Of a DNA stretch of 32,877 bases, positions 13,982-24,800 are shown in pieces. Below the pieces are notes generated by a model, which saw only the letters and a program-made list of their open reading frames with translations, had not been told where the DNA came from and made no database searches. Each line of letters begins with the position of its first letter. Within the stretch, counting starts at the first letter, position 1. The DNA lies in the NCBI GenBank assembly GCA_030830875.1, contig JAURMD010000167.1, positions 1 through 32,877 on the forward strand. Direction: 5' to 3'. Source of the DNA: Thermoplasmatota archaeon (lineage in GTDB: Archaea > Thermoplasmatota > Poseidoniia > Poseidoniales > Poseidoniaceae). The position numbers were made by a program, and so were the translations under genes.

Positions 13982-16444
13982 ATGCAGCGGTGCCTCTGGC
14001 TGGTCCTCCTGCTGCTGCTGACAAGCCTTCCTGCTCAGGCATCGGTTGCTGGACGTGCGGCTCCGGAGTGTGCAGAAGCGTTGCTTGCCGACGTGTCGGG
14101 GGCGGTGGGGATTGACGCTGGAACGTGCCTGAGTGTGAACCTCGGTACGCTCGAGCCCGGCGCCGTGTTGGAGGTGGACGTGCTGGTGATCGACGATGCG
14201 GTGGACCTGCTGGTGTTCGACGCTGCTGCCCGTTCTCCCTACGACCTCGGTCAGGGGTACAGAGCCGGCATGACCCTTCCCGCAAGCACAGAAGCCCTGC
14301 TTGGAGAGCAGGGTTTCCATTGGCAGGTTCCTCCCTCAATCCAACCGAAATCGTGGTCCTTTGTGTTTGACAACCTCGCCCATGACGGCGATCAAGGGAT
14401 GGGCGATCAAGGTGGAGCACGCGCTACAATCAGCCTGCTCGTGACTCCTGTAAGCGAAGGAACGCTCACGGTCGTTCACGACCTCTACGGTCTTGAAGCC
14501 AACACGTCGACGTGGTTGACGGCTCCTGCTGGGCTGTCCCTCGATGCTGGCACGTCCTTGTTGCTCGAGGCGTGGCCGCTCGAAGGCAGCGGAGACCTGC
14601 TCTTGCTGAGCGAAGCCGAGCGGACAGCATTCGAAGGGGGCGGGTCGGTCGAACCTCAGGCCGGCCGTTCGATGCTTGACGTGGACGGGGACTCCACCCT
14701 GAGTTGGGTCCTTCCCTCCGCGCTCGAGGGAACGCCGATGCACCTCCTTTTCGATGCCACAAACCGCACCGTAGGTGGCGCTGTGGCAGGGGACGTCCGC
14801 TCGACCGTTCGCCTCACCCTCGACCCTCCGTTGACCCCAATGGTTCACGACAATGCCAACGGTTCGACCACCATCGGTGTCGCCATCGAACTTGACGCCG
14901 ATGCGACACCCGACCGATTGATGCGGCTTGAGGCATGGTCGTGGGACCTGGAGGGAGGGGTGGACGCCAACGGTGGGGTGCTGAACGGCGACGAATGGGG
15001 CGTCGATGCAAGCACCTCGGCAAGGTGGAACTCACCCGGAACGAAAACCATCACCCTGAGCGTACGGGACGTCGATGGCCGAACGGCCAGCACAACCCAC
15101 ACGGTTGACGTGAGCGATGTGGTTGCACCTGTGGCTGCTGTCGCTTCGCTTGGGGAAGAGCAACCGATCACCGATGGCTACCGCATCGGTTTGGACGAAC
15201 TGCTCCACCTCTCTTGCGAACCTTCCACCGACGACCACCGCATCGACGCTTGCTCATGGTCCATCGACGGCGCAGCCGCCGGTCAGAACACGACCTTGAT
15301 TTCGTCGTGGTCAAGCCCCGGTGAGCACACGGTTCGTCTGACCGTGACCGACCCCTCGGGTGGTGCTGACGTTCTCGAACGTCGCGTTGTGGTGACCGAC
15401 CCATCTCCGCCGTCCATCACGCCGGGTTCCGTCTCCGCACTGCCTGCATCGGTGGAGGTCGGGGCTCAGACGGTGGTGAGCGTGGTCGTTGAGGACGACG
15501 TCGATGCTGCCGAGGACCTTGTCGTGCACTGGGACCTCGACCCCTTGGTGGATTCGGACGGCAATGGTATCAAGGACGACGATCCGGACGCCGTTGGCCC
15601 TCAGGTGGCGCTCTCGTTCAACGATGTTGGTACGCAGACGGTGGTCATCACCGTCGAGGACCCGTCCGGAAACCGCGACCGTGTGGTGTGGAGCGTGGAG
15701 GTGACGTCCTCCTCGTCCACCTCACGCGGGGGCTCATGGATGGGGATCGCCCTCCTGCTCATCGTGGTCTGCGTTGCCGTTTCTGCCGTAGTCCTTCGTG
15801 CCCGACGGTCGCGGGGGCCTGAAGCCACAGTCGAACAGGAGCCCTCCGATGAGGAACGTGCTGAAGCGGCCAAAGCCGCAGAAATGGCGAGCATTTACGG
15901 GGCCAGCACGGCGTCCGCTGCACCGCAGGACGTGTACGCCTCACAGACCACGCTCATGACGTCGCGACCAGCCACGGTGAACGCAGCATCAAGCGCCGCT
16001 TGGAGCGAAGCCTCACAGGCCTTGTTCGATGAAGTCCCATCGGGAGCGAGGGCCCCCACAGGGGCCGAGGGCCTTGCTTCGTTGATGGACGAGGACGCAA
16101 CGTCCACCGAGTCGAACACGGTGGCCGATCTTTGGAGTCCTGTTGAAGCGGAGGCGCCGCCAACACCGGTTCAATCTTTGGAGGCCACGTCTGTCGAACC
16201 GGTTGCGGGGGGCCGCGTTTCGCTCCCTGCCGGCTTCGATGCCTTCCTCAACGGCGGGACGGCTCCTGCACCCCTCGTGAAGGCGACAGAACCGACCCCA
16301 GCGATTGCCACCGACCTTCCAACGACCTGTCCAGCCTGCAGCCAGCGCTTCATCGCCCGACTGCCAGAGGACCTCCAGGCCGCGAGGGCTGCATGCCCAT
16401 CCTGCGGGGGGCACGTGACCGTACGTCGTCCTCCCCTTGCGTGA
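13982..16444 (+). CDS. PKD-repeat surface protein with cytoplasmic zinc-ribbon tail
   Basis: 820 residues. A signal peptide (LVLLLLLTSLPAQA) leads to an exported region of about 560 residues. Three PKD-like beta domains are visible at about 310-379 (TITLSVRDVDGRTAS), 380-474 (EHTVRLTVTDPSGGAD) and 475-580 (TQTVVITVEDPSGNRD). The last includes a calcium-loop-like DSDGNGIKDDDPD. One membrane helix lies near 587-607 (GIALLLIVVCVAVSAVVL), followed by RARR and a low-complexity Ala/Ser/Glu tail of about 170 residues. The tail ends in CPAC-x18-CPSC (Cys783, 786, 805, 808), a zinc ribbon. The topology places the ribbon in the cytoplasm. Function unknown: an adhesion or binding ectodomain joined to an intracellular interaction module. 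It starts the five-gene surface block. Confidence 0.8.
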   Translation: MQRCLWLVLLLLLTSLPAQASVAGRAAPECAEALLADVSGAVGIDAGTCLSVNLGTLEPGAVLEVDVLVIDDAVDLLVFDAAARSPYDLGQGYRAGMTLPASTEALLGEQGFHWQVPPSIQPKSWSFVFDNLAHDGDQGMGDQGGARATISLLVTPVSEGTLTVVHDLYGLEANTSTWLTAPAGLSLDAGTSLLLEAWPLEGSGDLLLLSEAERTAFEGGGSVEPQAGRSMLDVDGDSTLSWVLPSALEGTPMHLLFDATNRTVGGAVAGDVRSTVRLTLDPPLTPMVHDNANGSTTIGVAIELDADATPDRLMRLEAWSWDLEGGVDANGGVLNGDEWGVDASTSARWNSPGTKTITLSVRDVDGRTASTTHTVDVSDVVAPVAAVASLGEEQPITDGYRIGLDELLHLSCEPSTDDHRIDACSWSIDGAAAGQNTTLISSWSSPGEHTVRLTVTDPSGGADVLERRVVVTDPSPPSITPGSVSALPASVEVGAQTVVSVVVEDDVDAAEDLVVHWDLDPLVDSDGNGIKDDDPDAVGPQVALSFNDVGTQTVVITVEDPSGNRDRVVWSVEVTSSSSTSRGGSWMGIALLLIVVCVAVSAVVLRARRSRGPEATVEQEPSDEERAEAAKAAEMASIYGASTASAAPQDVYASQTTLMTSRPATVNAASSAAWSEASQALFDEVPSGARAPTGAEGLASLMDEDATSTESNTVADLWSPVEAEAPPTPVQSLEATSVEPVAGGRVSLPAGFDAFLNGGTAPAPLVKATEPTPAIATDLPTTCPACSQRFIARLPEDLQAARAACPSCGGHVTVRRPPLA

Positions 16445-16505
16445 CGTGCATCTGAAGGCTCACGTCAGGGATGGTTTCACAAAGCACCTCGGACCGACTC
16501 CCTTC

Positions 16506-19500
16506 ATGGAGACGTTCGCGCCACGGCTCCTGCATCGAGGGGTTGCGCCGCTCCCAGGAGGGCGGCGTCCAGCCGCGGTGTTCTTGCTGCTCATGGTCCT
16601 CCTTCCTGCAGCACATCCAGTGACGACGGCTGAGGTCGTCGCCGATGACTTTGGCATCCTCGATGCGATGGACGAGTTGCTCGCGGAACGCACCGCGTCC
16701 AGTTCAGACCTTCTGGCAGAAGCCGCGGCCTCGTCGGCCCTCGCGTCCGTGGATGCAGCAGCACGGCCCGTAGGCGACGGCGACGCCATCACCGAGGTAG
16801 GAACCTTCCTGGACGGGGTGGAGCTTCGTGACGCCTCACCCATGCCAGAAGACCACCCACGGGCCTACGAGTACCTCTTGGACGCCGAGAACCACAGCGG
16901 GGCTGGACTTCCCGACAACCTCTTCCAAACCTTGTTTTCACTGGAGAACTGGCAACTCAATGACCCGCTCGCGTTCGGCCTCAACACCTACGCGATTTAC
17001 CTCAATTTCACAACCAAGAACGATGGACCGTCCTACGAGTCGTGGACGGCAGGGACCTTCACAGGTGACCTCATCGTTGGCGGAGCGCTCAGTCTGTTCG
17101 ACAACCAGATCGACATCGACGGCGACGAGGACCCAGATGTTGTCGTGGAATTGACGATCCAAGGCCTTGTGGAGCGTGGCCAAGGATGGGACATCGAACT
17201 CTCAGACGGCTTGGTACCGGTCCCCACAACGCTTTGGCTTCGGCCAATTTTCCAATGGCGCGTCCACCAAATCGACGCAGACGCTCCACTATGGGACGAC
17301 ATGGCCACGCTCGAAGTCAGCTTGATGAAGGGGTTCGCCTTTGACGCCACGCTTCAGGATTCGTCCGCGTATTCCATCGTCATTGACACCCGCTTTACCC
17401 AACCGCCGCACGAATTTCGCGTCGGCGTCGGCCTTCAAAGGATGACGTTTGACATCGAAGGAACCTTCACCGACGTCTCGAGCCTGTTGGCCGGCCTCGT
17501 GTTTGGTGGCCTTCCAGACGGGACCTTCACCCTGGCCTCGATCTCGGCCCCCTATGCCATCACCATCCAAAATCCCGACGCGGACGGCGGCTCCCTTCAG
17601 ACGGAGTGCGCCGACGAAATCTGGTACGACCCTGCTTCGCAGCCACGCGTCGACAGCCACAGCGATCGATGCGGCTTCGGCGTGGGTGTAGGTTTCGTGC
17701 ACTTCGCACCACCGCCCGCGGACGGCGGCGTCCCGGACGTGCTCGAACTCGCCTACCTCGACACGGGATTCCACCCCGAAGGCGAGGGCCGTCGCCTGCC
17801 TTCTGAAATTGACTTGACGTTGCGGAACGACAACCTCGGCGACAACAGCTTCGATACGGTGGAAGTCTTCACCGACCGTGACGCCGATGTTTGGGTTCAC
17901 TATTTCGAAGACAGGAGCGCCATCACGGACGGGTCTGGTGGATTTGGTAACGTTTCCGACGCTCGAATTTGGATTCGCGGATTGCCTTCAGGAACGCTCC
18001 CGGATGAGGAAATTGAGGCCTTGTTCACGATGATTGGAGAAAAGCCCGGGAGCGTCAATTTGCCCGGCGACATGCCGGACCGGCTTTCCCTGTTCATCGG
18101 CATCAAGAACTTCTCAGGTGACGCATCGGCGAACGAGAACGACCCGACGCTGCCCGTCAATCCCGCGACGCCTCCGAACACGCTGATTGCCGTGGCAGCG
18201 GTGGACGACATCCCCTTGCTTCAGTACGAGTCCTCCTTCAAACGTGGAGGCTGGGCGAGCGACGCCTCCTCGATGACGCTCACCATCGAGGACCTGCCTC
18301 CTGTCGTGTTGGTGCATGGAACGTTCGAAGTCGGCACAAGCGGTGTCGACCGCATTCGTCCGGACACATCCAGCCTCAACGTTGTGAGCCAGATGCTTGA
18401 CAACGCGCTCATCGCCCTCGTGGAGATCATCCTCGATGTGGGCACCATCGTCAACAGCCTCCCCACCGCTGTGGTGGGGACGGCGGGCAGCACCGGCGGT
18501 TCGGTAACCGTGGCGTGTTACACGCAGGTGGCCGCCGGCTGGCAGGACGGCACCCAGCGCCTCACGGCAGAAGTGGGCCGGCTGACCTTCGCCCTTGCTT
18601 CCAGCGATCAGCCCTGGTTGCCTGACCAAGACCACCTGTTGCTGTCCGACGACACCGCGCTTGCTCAGGTGACGGGCCGCACCGGACCGGTGGACCCCTT
18701 GGTGCCCATCGCGATGAGCGCGCGCATGAGCGGTGTGAGTTCGGTGACGCAGACCTTTGATCCAAGCGACGGGAGACGCGTGCTACAGTTGGACGGCTCA
18801 AGCACAGAATCCCTTGTGGTTGGGCATGTTCTGCACACGTCGGGGAACCTTGCAACGGCCCAAACGCAGGCGGCAAAAGTGTCGAACCGTCCTGACACCT
18901 TGCGGTTGGTTCAGCAACCCGACCGTATCGCGTACGAAGCGAGCGCACCAATCGGCACCATCACCTACGGGGGACAGGACGGGACGCAACGCAACGCGCT
19001 CAGGTTGGTCGGCATCCCTTCCGATTTTGAATTGGTGATTGGAACTGAAATAGGGTACGTCTCAAGCGCCGCCCTTCAGAGCGTTGAGATTCAGGCCAGC
19101 AATGCCAGCGTTCCAATGACGATGGACGGCGACCACCTCCGCTTCTTGGTCAGCGAAGATGGCACGAGCCTCTCCATGCGGTTGTCTGACGTGACACGCA
19201 TGCGTCGATTGCTTCCCTTGGATCCTGGGTCGGCCGGTCCGGAGGGCAACAGCAGATTGGAAATGCAGCGAACGTCCTCCTCGCCCTTCCGTGTCTTGCT
19301 TGAAGACAGCACGGTGTACGACGATCCGATGTTGGGATTGAACGGCCGATTGGTGGTCGATCCCCTTCCTGCGAACATCGAACTCGCCGTGCCCGAAGAC
19401 GAGGAGGGATTGGGGCTGGATCTTCCAGACTTTGGAACTGAAGCAGGTGTCGAGGGTCTGTCCTTTTTCCTCGGCGACCTCGTGACCCTCGGGCGGCTGG

Positions 19501-21185
19501 CCAACGATTTGGTTCATGCCATCACTCGAGACCTTGGCGGCGTGGTGGGCGAGGAACGCGACATGGCGCTTGGGATGGATCTGGTGACCGGCGAACCCTT
19601 CGACCTGACCGCCGACGTGCGCAAGGGCACAACAGCGGGGACACCGAACTGGGTGCACGGGTTGGCCATGAATGCAGACGAACGGCTCGTCCTCGAAACG
19701 AACCTCAGCCGATTGACCCGTTTGACCCTGTCTGGTCGCTTGACCCTTGAACGAATCCTCGAGGACGGCACGCTGACGGAGGCCGAAGTCGAGGAGGGAA
19801 CCTTGGTGCTGGAGACGGCGAACGTCACCGGCGCTTCCGATATCATGGACGTGCTCCGCGACGGCCGTCTTGGTGACGACGAAGTGGTCGCCTTCGATTT
19901 CGACAACTGGAGCGAGCAAGGGCTTGACCTCGTTCAACGTCGAGGATGGCACCTTCGAACATGGTTGCCACAACTCCCTGCAGGCGCCATCGAAATCGAC
20001 TATGATTTCCGCATGATCGAAGGTCGTCCCACCTATGAGATCGACATCGCCTTTGCCTCATGGTTGCCAGCATACGAGGACATGTCCGTTGTTGTGAAGG
20101 GGTTGAGCGGTCAAGACGTCGACCTGCGCCTCACGGGACTGGACACATCAAGGCCCAACGACGTTGTGGTTAACATGCTGTTCTACCAAGAGCGCAACCT
20201 GACCGTGCCTCGGCTCACGCTCGACATGCACTACGACGTCGGCGTTCGACTTGATTCCGCCCATGTTGTGTTTGTCGATCACACCACGTTCACACGTGCA
20301 GAGGCCCTCATTTTCGACGTTCCACGGAGCACAAACGTCGCGGCCACCATCGGTGACGTGCTTCGGCTTGACCTGACCGTTCCCGAAGAGCACCAGAACA
20401 ACGGGCGTTCAGCGGAGGCGCTGATGATTCAGCAGCATCGTTACCTCGAGGGCCGGTGGTGGCCGGCGACCGTGTTCATGCGGGACCTCCCCGGCGAACT
20501 TCACCTCAGCACGGACCCGAGCAGCGAGTTTGACATTCGAGCCGAAACCTCGTTCCAAGGTTTGTTCACAATGGATTACACATCGAACGGAGAGGACCTC
20601 GACCTGTTCGTTCAGGCGTCGGGCCGTGCTGTGGACAGCAAAGGGGACGTCACGATGCTTGCAGAGAACCTCCCCTCGACCTTCCGCCTCGCTCCGACCG
20701 CAGACCATGGCCTTGAAATCGCGTCGAGCGGTTCCGGAGTCGAACGGGTGTACATTCGCGTTGCTGACGTCCCGTCTTCACCCGGTGTGACCCTTACCTC
20801 ACTGGAAGTTGTCGGTGAGGACCTCAAGGGTGCCACCGTGCACATGACGCGGCTCGGGGGCGCCTACCCCATCATCGTCCTTGATGGCATCACCACTGGA
20901 CGTGTGATTGCCTCGGCCAACGCGGCCGTCGAACCCGGCAAAGTGGCACCTTTCCTCGCTGATCTGCCGTTGTTTGGAAGCATGCGCTTCGATGGCCGTG
21001 CCGTCATGCTTGACACCCAGTTCACCGGCATCTTGCCCTCCGCTTCTTCACTTGGTGTGAACGGCATGGTGAGCGACCTTTCCCTCGTCGGAAGCCTCAC
21101 CGGTGGAACGGTCGAAACAAGACACGTGCTCGTCGTCGAGCCCATCACGACGGCCCTCGCGACCCTTGTTGCATGGGTGGTGTGA
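16506..21185 (+). CDS. Very large secreted beta-rich protein, unknown function
   Basis: 1559 residues and not recognised. ATG 16506 gives a basic N-terminus and a hydrophobic signal (VFLLLMVLLPAAHPVTTA); the frame continues upstream to a TTG at 16437, but that part has no signal features. The mature protein is acidic, poor in Cys and Lys, and strand-rich. Short modules of the form hydrophobic-x-x-LP recur: TIEDLPPVVLVHG, VDPLPANIELAV, MRDLPGELHLST, AENLPSTFRLAP, VADVPSSPGVTL. This suggests a repeating beta scaffold. Two regions (about 650-700 and 1020-1050) carry hydrophobic helices (LIALVEIILDVGTIV, LGDLVTLGRLANDLVHAI). The end (PITTALATLVAWVV) is only weakly hydrophobic. Probably extracellular, perhaps a filament, lipid-contacting or binding protein. 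The stop lies two bases before the next gene. Confidence 0.72.
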   Translation: METFAPRLLHRGVAPLPGGRRPAAVFLLLMVLLPAAHPVTTAEVVADDFGILDAMDELLAERTASSSDLLAEAAASSALASVDAAARPVGDGDAITEVGTFLDGVELRDASPMPEDHPRAYEYLLDAENHSGAGLPDNLFQTLFSLENWQLNDPLAFGLNTYAIYLNFTTKNDGPSYESWTAGTFTGDLIVGGALSLFDNQIDIDGDEDPDVVVELTIQGLVERGQGWDIELSDGLVPVPTTLWLRPIFQWRVHQIDADAPLWDDMATLEVSLMKGFAFDATLQDSSAYSIVIDTRFTQPPHEFRVGVGLQRMTFDIEGTFTDVSSLLAGLVFGGLPDGTFTLASISAPYAITIQNPDADGGSLQTECADEIWYDPASQPRVDSHSDRCGFGVGVGFVHFAPPPADGGVPDVLELAYLDTGFHPEGEGRRLPSEIDLTLRNDNLGDNSFDTVEVFTDRDADVWVHYFEDRSAITDGSGGFGNVSDARIWIRGLPSGTLPDEEIEALFTMIGEKPGSVNLPGDMPDRLSLFIGIKNFSGDASANENDPTLPVNPATPPNTLIAVAAVDDIPLLQYESSFKRGGWASDASSMTLTIEDLPPVVLVHGTFEVGTSGVDRIRPDTSSLNVVSQMLDNALIALVEIILDVGTIVNSLPTAVVGTAGSTGGSVTVACYTQVAAGWQDGTQRLTAEVGRLTFALASSDQPWLPDQDHLLLSDDTALAQVTGRTGPVDPLVPIAMSARMSGVSSVTQTFDPSDGRRVLQLDGSSTESLVVGHVLHTSGNLATAQTQAAKVSNRPDTLRLVQQPDRIAYEASAPIGTITYGGQDGTQRNALRLVGIPSDFELVIGTEIGYVSSAALQSVEIQASNASVPMTMDGDHLRFLVSEDGTSLSMRLSDVTRMRRLLPLDPGSAGPEGNSRLEMQRTSSSPFRVLLEDSTVYDDPMLGLNGRLVVDPLPANIELAVPEDEEGLGLDLPDFGTEAGVEGLSFFLGDLVTLGRLANDLVHAITRDLGGVVGEERDMALGMDLVTGEPFDLTADVRKGTTAGTPNWVHGLAMNADERLVLETNLSRLTRLTLSGRLTLERILEDGTLTEAEVEEGTLVLETANVTGASDIMDVLRDGRLGDDEVVAFDFDNWSEQGLDLVQRRGWHLRTWLPQLPAGAIEIDYDFRMIEGRPTYEIDIAFASWLPAYEDMSVVVKGLSGQDVDLRLTGLDTSRPNDVVVNMLFYQERNLTVPRLTLDMHYDVGVRLDSAHVVFVDHTTFTRAEALIFDVPRSTNVAATIGDVLRLDLTVPEEHQNNGRSAEALMIQQHRYLEGRWWPATVFMRDLPGELHLSTDPSSEFDIRAETSFQGLFTMDYTSNGEDLDLFVQASGRAVDSKGDVTMLAENLPSTFRLAPTADHGLEIASSGSGVERVYIRVADVPSSPGVTLTSLEVVGEDLKGATVHMTRLGGAYPIIVLDGITTGRVIASANAAVEPGKVAPFLADLPLFGSMRFDGRAVMLDTQFTGILPSASSLGVNGMVSDLSLVGSLTGGTVETRHVLVVEPITTALATLVAWVV

Positions 21186-21187
21186 GC

Positions 21188-21802
21188 ATGAACGACGTAC
21201 CGTTCACGCCGGACCCTGACAAGGGTCGACTGATCGACCGCGTTCGGCAGCAGATGGGGCTGGACGAAGACGTTCCCCACGAGGACGTCGTTCGCGCGGC
21301 TGAGGATGCTGCAGAACGCCTGAATCGGTTCCGAGAAGACATTCCAGTCACCAAAATCGCGATGGCCGGCGTTTCCCTGCTGCTGCTGTTCGGTTTGTTG
21401 TTGAGCGGATGGTATTGGATGCTGCCGCGTGACGGACTCACGGTGCACACAGTCTACATGCAAAAGGGTGGACACGTGGTGCTGGTCGAGGTGGAAAACG
21501 ACGGGTCCAGGCTCGTCACGGACGTCGAAGTGCAGGTTCGCTTCCTCGATGCTGAAGGCGAAGAACTGGACGTCATGGACACGCGCATGGACGGCGTCAG
21601 CGCGCACAGCGCGGTCGCAGGTGATGAGTTGGAGATGCAAGTCGTCGGGGCAACGGTGTGGGCGAACTACACCGTGTCCATTTCCCTCACCTGGACAGAT
21701 TATGCTGGAGACCGTCATACTGAGCGGTGGGAGCACGATGTCGGGGCGTGGGCGACCGAGGTCTTTGACGACCGCACCGCCCGTCGAACGTGGCCGTTCT
21801 GA
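21188..21802 (+). CDS. One-pass membrane protein with small extracellular beta domain
   Basis: 204 residues and no named family. Residues 1-55 are charged and helical (GRLIDRVRQQMG, DVVRAAEDAAERLNRFRED) and probably cytoplasmic. A single membrane helix spans about 57-79 (AMAGVSLLLLFGLLLSGWYW). Residues 85-190 form a beta domain (GHVVLVEVENDGSRLVTDVEVQVRFLDAEGEEL) resembling FxLYD/CARDB-type Ig-like folds. There is no signal peptide. ATG 21188 follows the upstream stop by two bases, so it is in the same operon as the 1559-residue protein; the frame extends to 21173 but has no better start. It may anchor or assemble the neighbouring secreted proteins. Confidence 0.72.
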   Translation: MNDVPFTPDPDKGRLIDRVRQQMGLDEDVPHEDVVRAAEDAAERLNRFREDIPVTKIAMAGVSLLLLFGLLLSGWYWMLPRDGLTVHTVYMQKGGHVVLVEVENDGSRLVTDVEVQVRFLDAEGEELDVMDTRMDGVSAHSAVAGDELEMQVVGATVWANYTVSISLTWTDYAGDRHTERWEHDVGAWATEVFDDRTARRTWPF

Positions 21803-21830
21803 ACAAGGAGAATAGCACCACACCCCAAGC

Positions 21831-21837
21831 GATATAG
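21831..21837 (+). promoter_or_regulatory. TATA-like box of the subtilase gene
   Basis: GATATAG at 21831-21837 is centred about 27 bases before the ATG at 21861. That is the spacing expected for a leaderless archaeal message starting at or next to the ATG. No Shine-Dalgarno-like motif precedes the ATG. This suggests the protease opens its own transcription unit within the surface block. Confidence 0.55.
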
Positions 21838-21860
21838 TGGACGCGCGGAGGCCTTAGCCT

Positions 21861-24800
21861 ATGTCGAACGGGCGTTGGCAGACCCCGCTGCTCCTCGTTC
21901 TTCTGCTCGTGTGCAGCCCGTGGACGGGGCTTGCGAAGAACGGGGTGGAGGCCGACAAGGAGGTTGCACTTCCTCCTCAAGGGTTCGCGGTCTCTGCGGA
22001 CGACTACCACGACTTTGTTGGCACCCTCAATGACGCAACGACGCCCGACCGGAGGTCCGGCGTCTCAGCCACTCGAATCGGTGTGTTTGAAAAAGAAGGG
22101 TGGACGGCCACTCGCCCCCTTCCCGCCGCATGGCTGCAACCGAGGCCAGATCTTCGGCTCGTTCTCGTTGATCCGGCAGTTCCGATGACGCAGGTCCGTT
22201 CGGAGCTTGCTGATCTTGCATCGATTGAGGTCCGGGAACTTGTGGCGCCGTCTGGACTGCTCTTGCAAGCCGCGCCCGACGCTTTCGGTGTGCTGGACCA
22301 GCGATCTGACCTGCTGGCGGTGCACAACGTTCCGGTCGCGATGTTGCTTGACGACGCGTACCTTGACGTGCTCCTGTTGGAAGGTGGCGTGGAGGCTTTG
22401 GTTGGTTCTGAAGTACGCCTCGAGGGATGGCGAGGTGAAGATGGCCCCGTGGCAGGTGTCGCGCTCTCTGGCCCCTCCCTCCACCTGCAGCAGCAGGTGG
22501 TTGAGGTGGCCGCGGAGGTGCTTTCGGACCCCGTTGAACTTGACGCAGGTCGATGGCGCGGCCGGCTCCAGACGAGCGACCTGTTTGGGCTTGCCATGCA
22601 ACCCTCACTGATGTGGGTCGGCCCCGAACCGGTCCATACCTTGCTCAACGATGTGGCACGGACCAACATGGAGGTCGCCCCCGTTGCCAATGGTTTCACC
22701 ACCTCGCTGAACGGTTCTGGCATCGTCGTCGCGGTCGCGGATTCAGGCCTCGATGCGGACCACGGCGATTTTGGCAACCGCATCATCTCAACCACCGACG
22801 TGGTCGGTGACGGCTCCACCGCCGATGCTCACTCCGGTCATGGCACGCACGTGTCCTGCACCGTTCTTGGGGACGGCAGCCGAGGTGGGTACGCAGGCAT
22901 CGCTCCACAGGCAGAGCTCATCTTCCAGGCGATGGAAAACGATCAATCCGGCCAATTCCTTTCCCCGAGCCTCAACTACATCCTCAACCAAGCCTACAAC
23001 GCTGGTGCTCGCATTCACACAAATTCGTGGGGCTCCTCGCAGGCCAGCGACCAAGGAAAATACACCTCGTCCTCCGAGGACGTCGATGACCGTTCGAACA
23101 CCTACGACCGGTACTACAACGGGCAAGAAGGTCTCCTGATCTTGTTCGCCGCTGGAAACGACGGTCCCGGCACTGGGACCGTGGGCTCGCCCTCCACCGC
23201 AAAGAACACCCTTACCGTTGGCAACCATCAGAACAGGTACGGGAACGCACCGGACGTGATCATGTCCGGTTCATCCCGGGGCCCGACCGACGATGGACGC
23301 ATCAAGCCGGACGTCGTTGCTCCTGGTGGCTATGTCCGGTCGTGCAGGGCGCAGGAAGCGCAGGACATCGCGGGGGCAACGTGGTCCAGCCAATACTACC
23401 TCGAATACACAGGGACCTCCATGGCCACACCAAACGCGGCAGGAGCAGCGGCATTGGTGCGTGAATACTTGCTTGAAGTGGCCCAGCGTCCAGCCCCCCA
23501 GGGGGCCCTGATCAAGGCGCTGCTGATCCTTGGAGCCGAGGACATTGGGACCCGCAACATCCCCAACGACGACGAAGGATGGGGACGCATCAACCTCAGG
23601 GACACCCTCGCTCCGAGCGGAGGGCGAGGAATTTGGGTTGACGACCGCTCCGTTCTCTCGAAAACGGGGAACAGCAAGACGTACGTGTTCAACGTGACGT
23701 ACGCGAACAGTCCGTTCAAGGTCGTGCTCGCATGGTCGGACGAGCGAGGCAACCGCTTCTCCACAACGCAGCTCGTCAACGACCTCGACCTCGAAGTCAT
23801 TGCTCCTGACAACACCACGTACCTAGGCAACGTCTTCAGCAACGGTCGGAGCATTCAGGCCGGCTCGCACGACACGGTCAACAACGTCGAAGTGGTGCTT
23901 GTTGATGCGGCCCAGAAAGGCATCTGGGAGGTTCGCGTGAAGGACGGAAACCATGGGGGGTCGAAGGCGCAACCCTACGCGATCGCTGTTTCTGGTCAGG
24001 GCGTGAACGATTTGCGTCCGGACCCATTGATGGTCCCAGACAGCCTCACCATGGACGCTTCCATCCCTCAAGTCGGCGACCCCGTCAACCTGCTCAGTCA
24101 GGTCATGAACATGGGCAACGTCAAGGCAGAAGGGGTTGACGTGGCCTTCATCGTGGACGGTTCAGAACTCGACCGTGTGACGTTGGACCTTTCGCCAGGT
24201 GCGATTCGCACCCTGCCGTGGACCTGGACGCCGTCCGTTGCCGGGACGTCTGAACTGCTCCTTCGCGTGGATCCTGATGGCGTCATGGACGAGGTGCAGG
24301 AGAGCAACAACGACCTGCTCATCCCGGTGAACGTCAGCGCACCGGGGGTCAAGGTCTTCGCGAGCAATGACGAACAACGGGTCTTGACGTCTGTTCAAAC
24401 GACTTCGTCGTGGAACGTGACCTTGACCAACACGGCCCTGATCGACACCAACGCTTCGTTGAGTGCCACCTCCGTCGTGCGTTCCTCGGATGGGGCGTCC
24501 ATGCCTTGGTACGTAGGATTGACCGTGGCCAACTTCAGCCTTGCAGGCCGTGGCGAAGCCTCGGTTGAGGTGACTGTGGTGCATCAAGCAGGCCCGTCAC
24601 CAGGCACCTACCTCGTTCCGTTGACCGGTCTCGACGTGGACAACGGCGTCTCCTATCCCTACAACCTCACCCTCATCGTCCCTTCGCTCGCCGAAGCGAG
24701 GATGTCCCTGGATTACAGCATCGTTCCCCTGCACCCTACCGAGCCAACGTCCTTCGAGGTTGGCTTCATCAACGACGGAAACGGACCAATTGGGTACGAC

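Noticed and set aside
16437-16505. N-terminal extension of the giant secreted protein to a TTG at 16437
   Set aside because: It would put 23 polar residues ahead of the signal peptide and overlap the preceding gene. ATG 16506 fits better.
20864-21823. 319-residue open frame on the minus strand
   Set aside because: Runs across the ends of two real plus-strand genes and shows no signal or domain.
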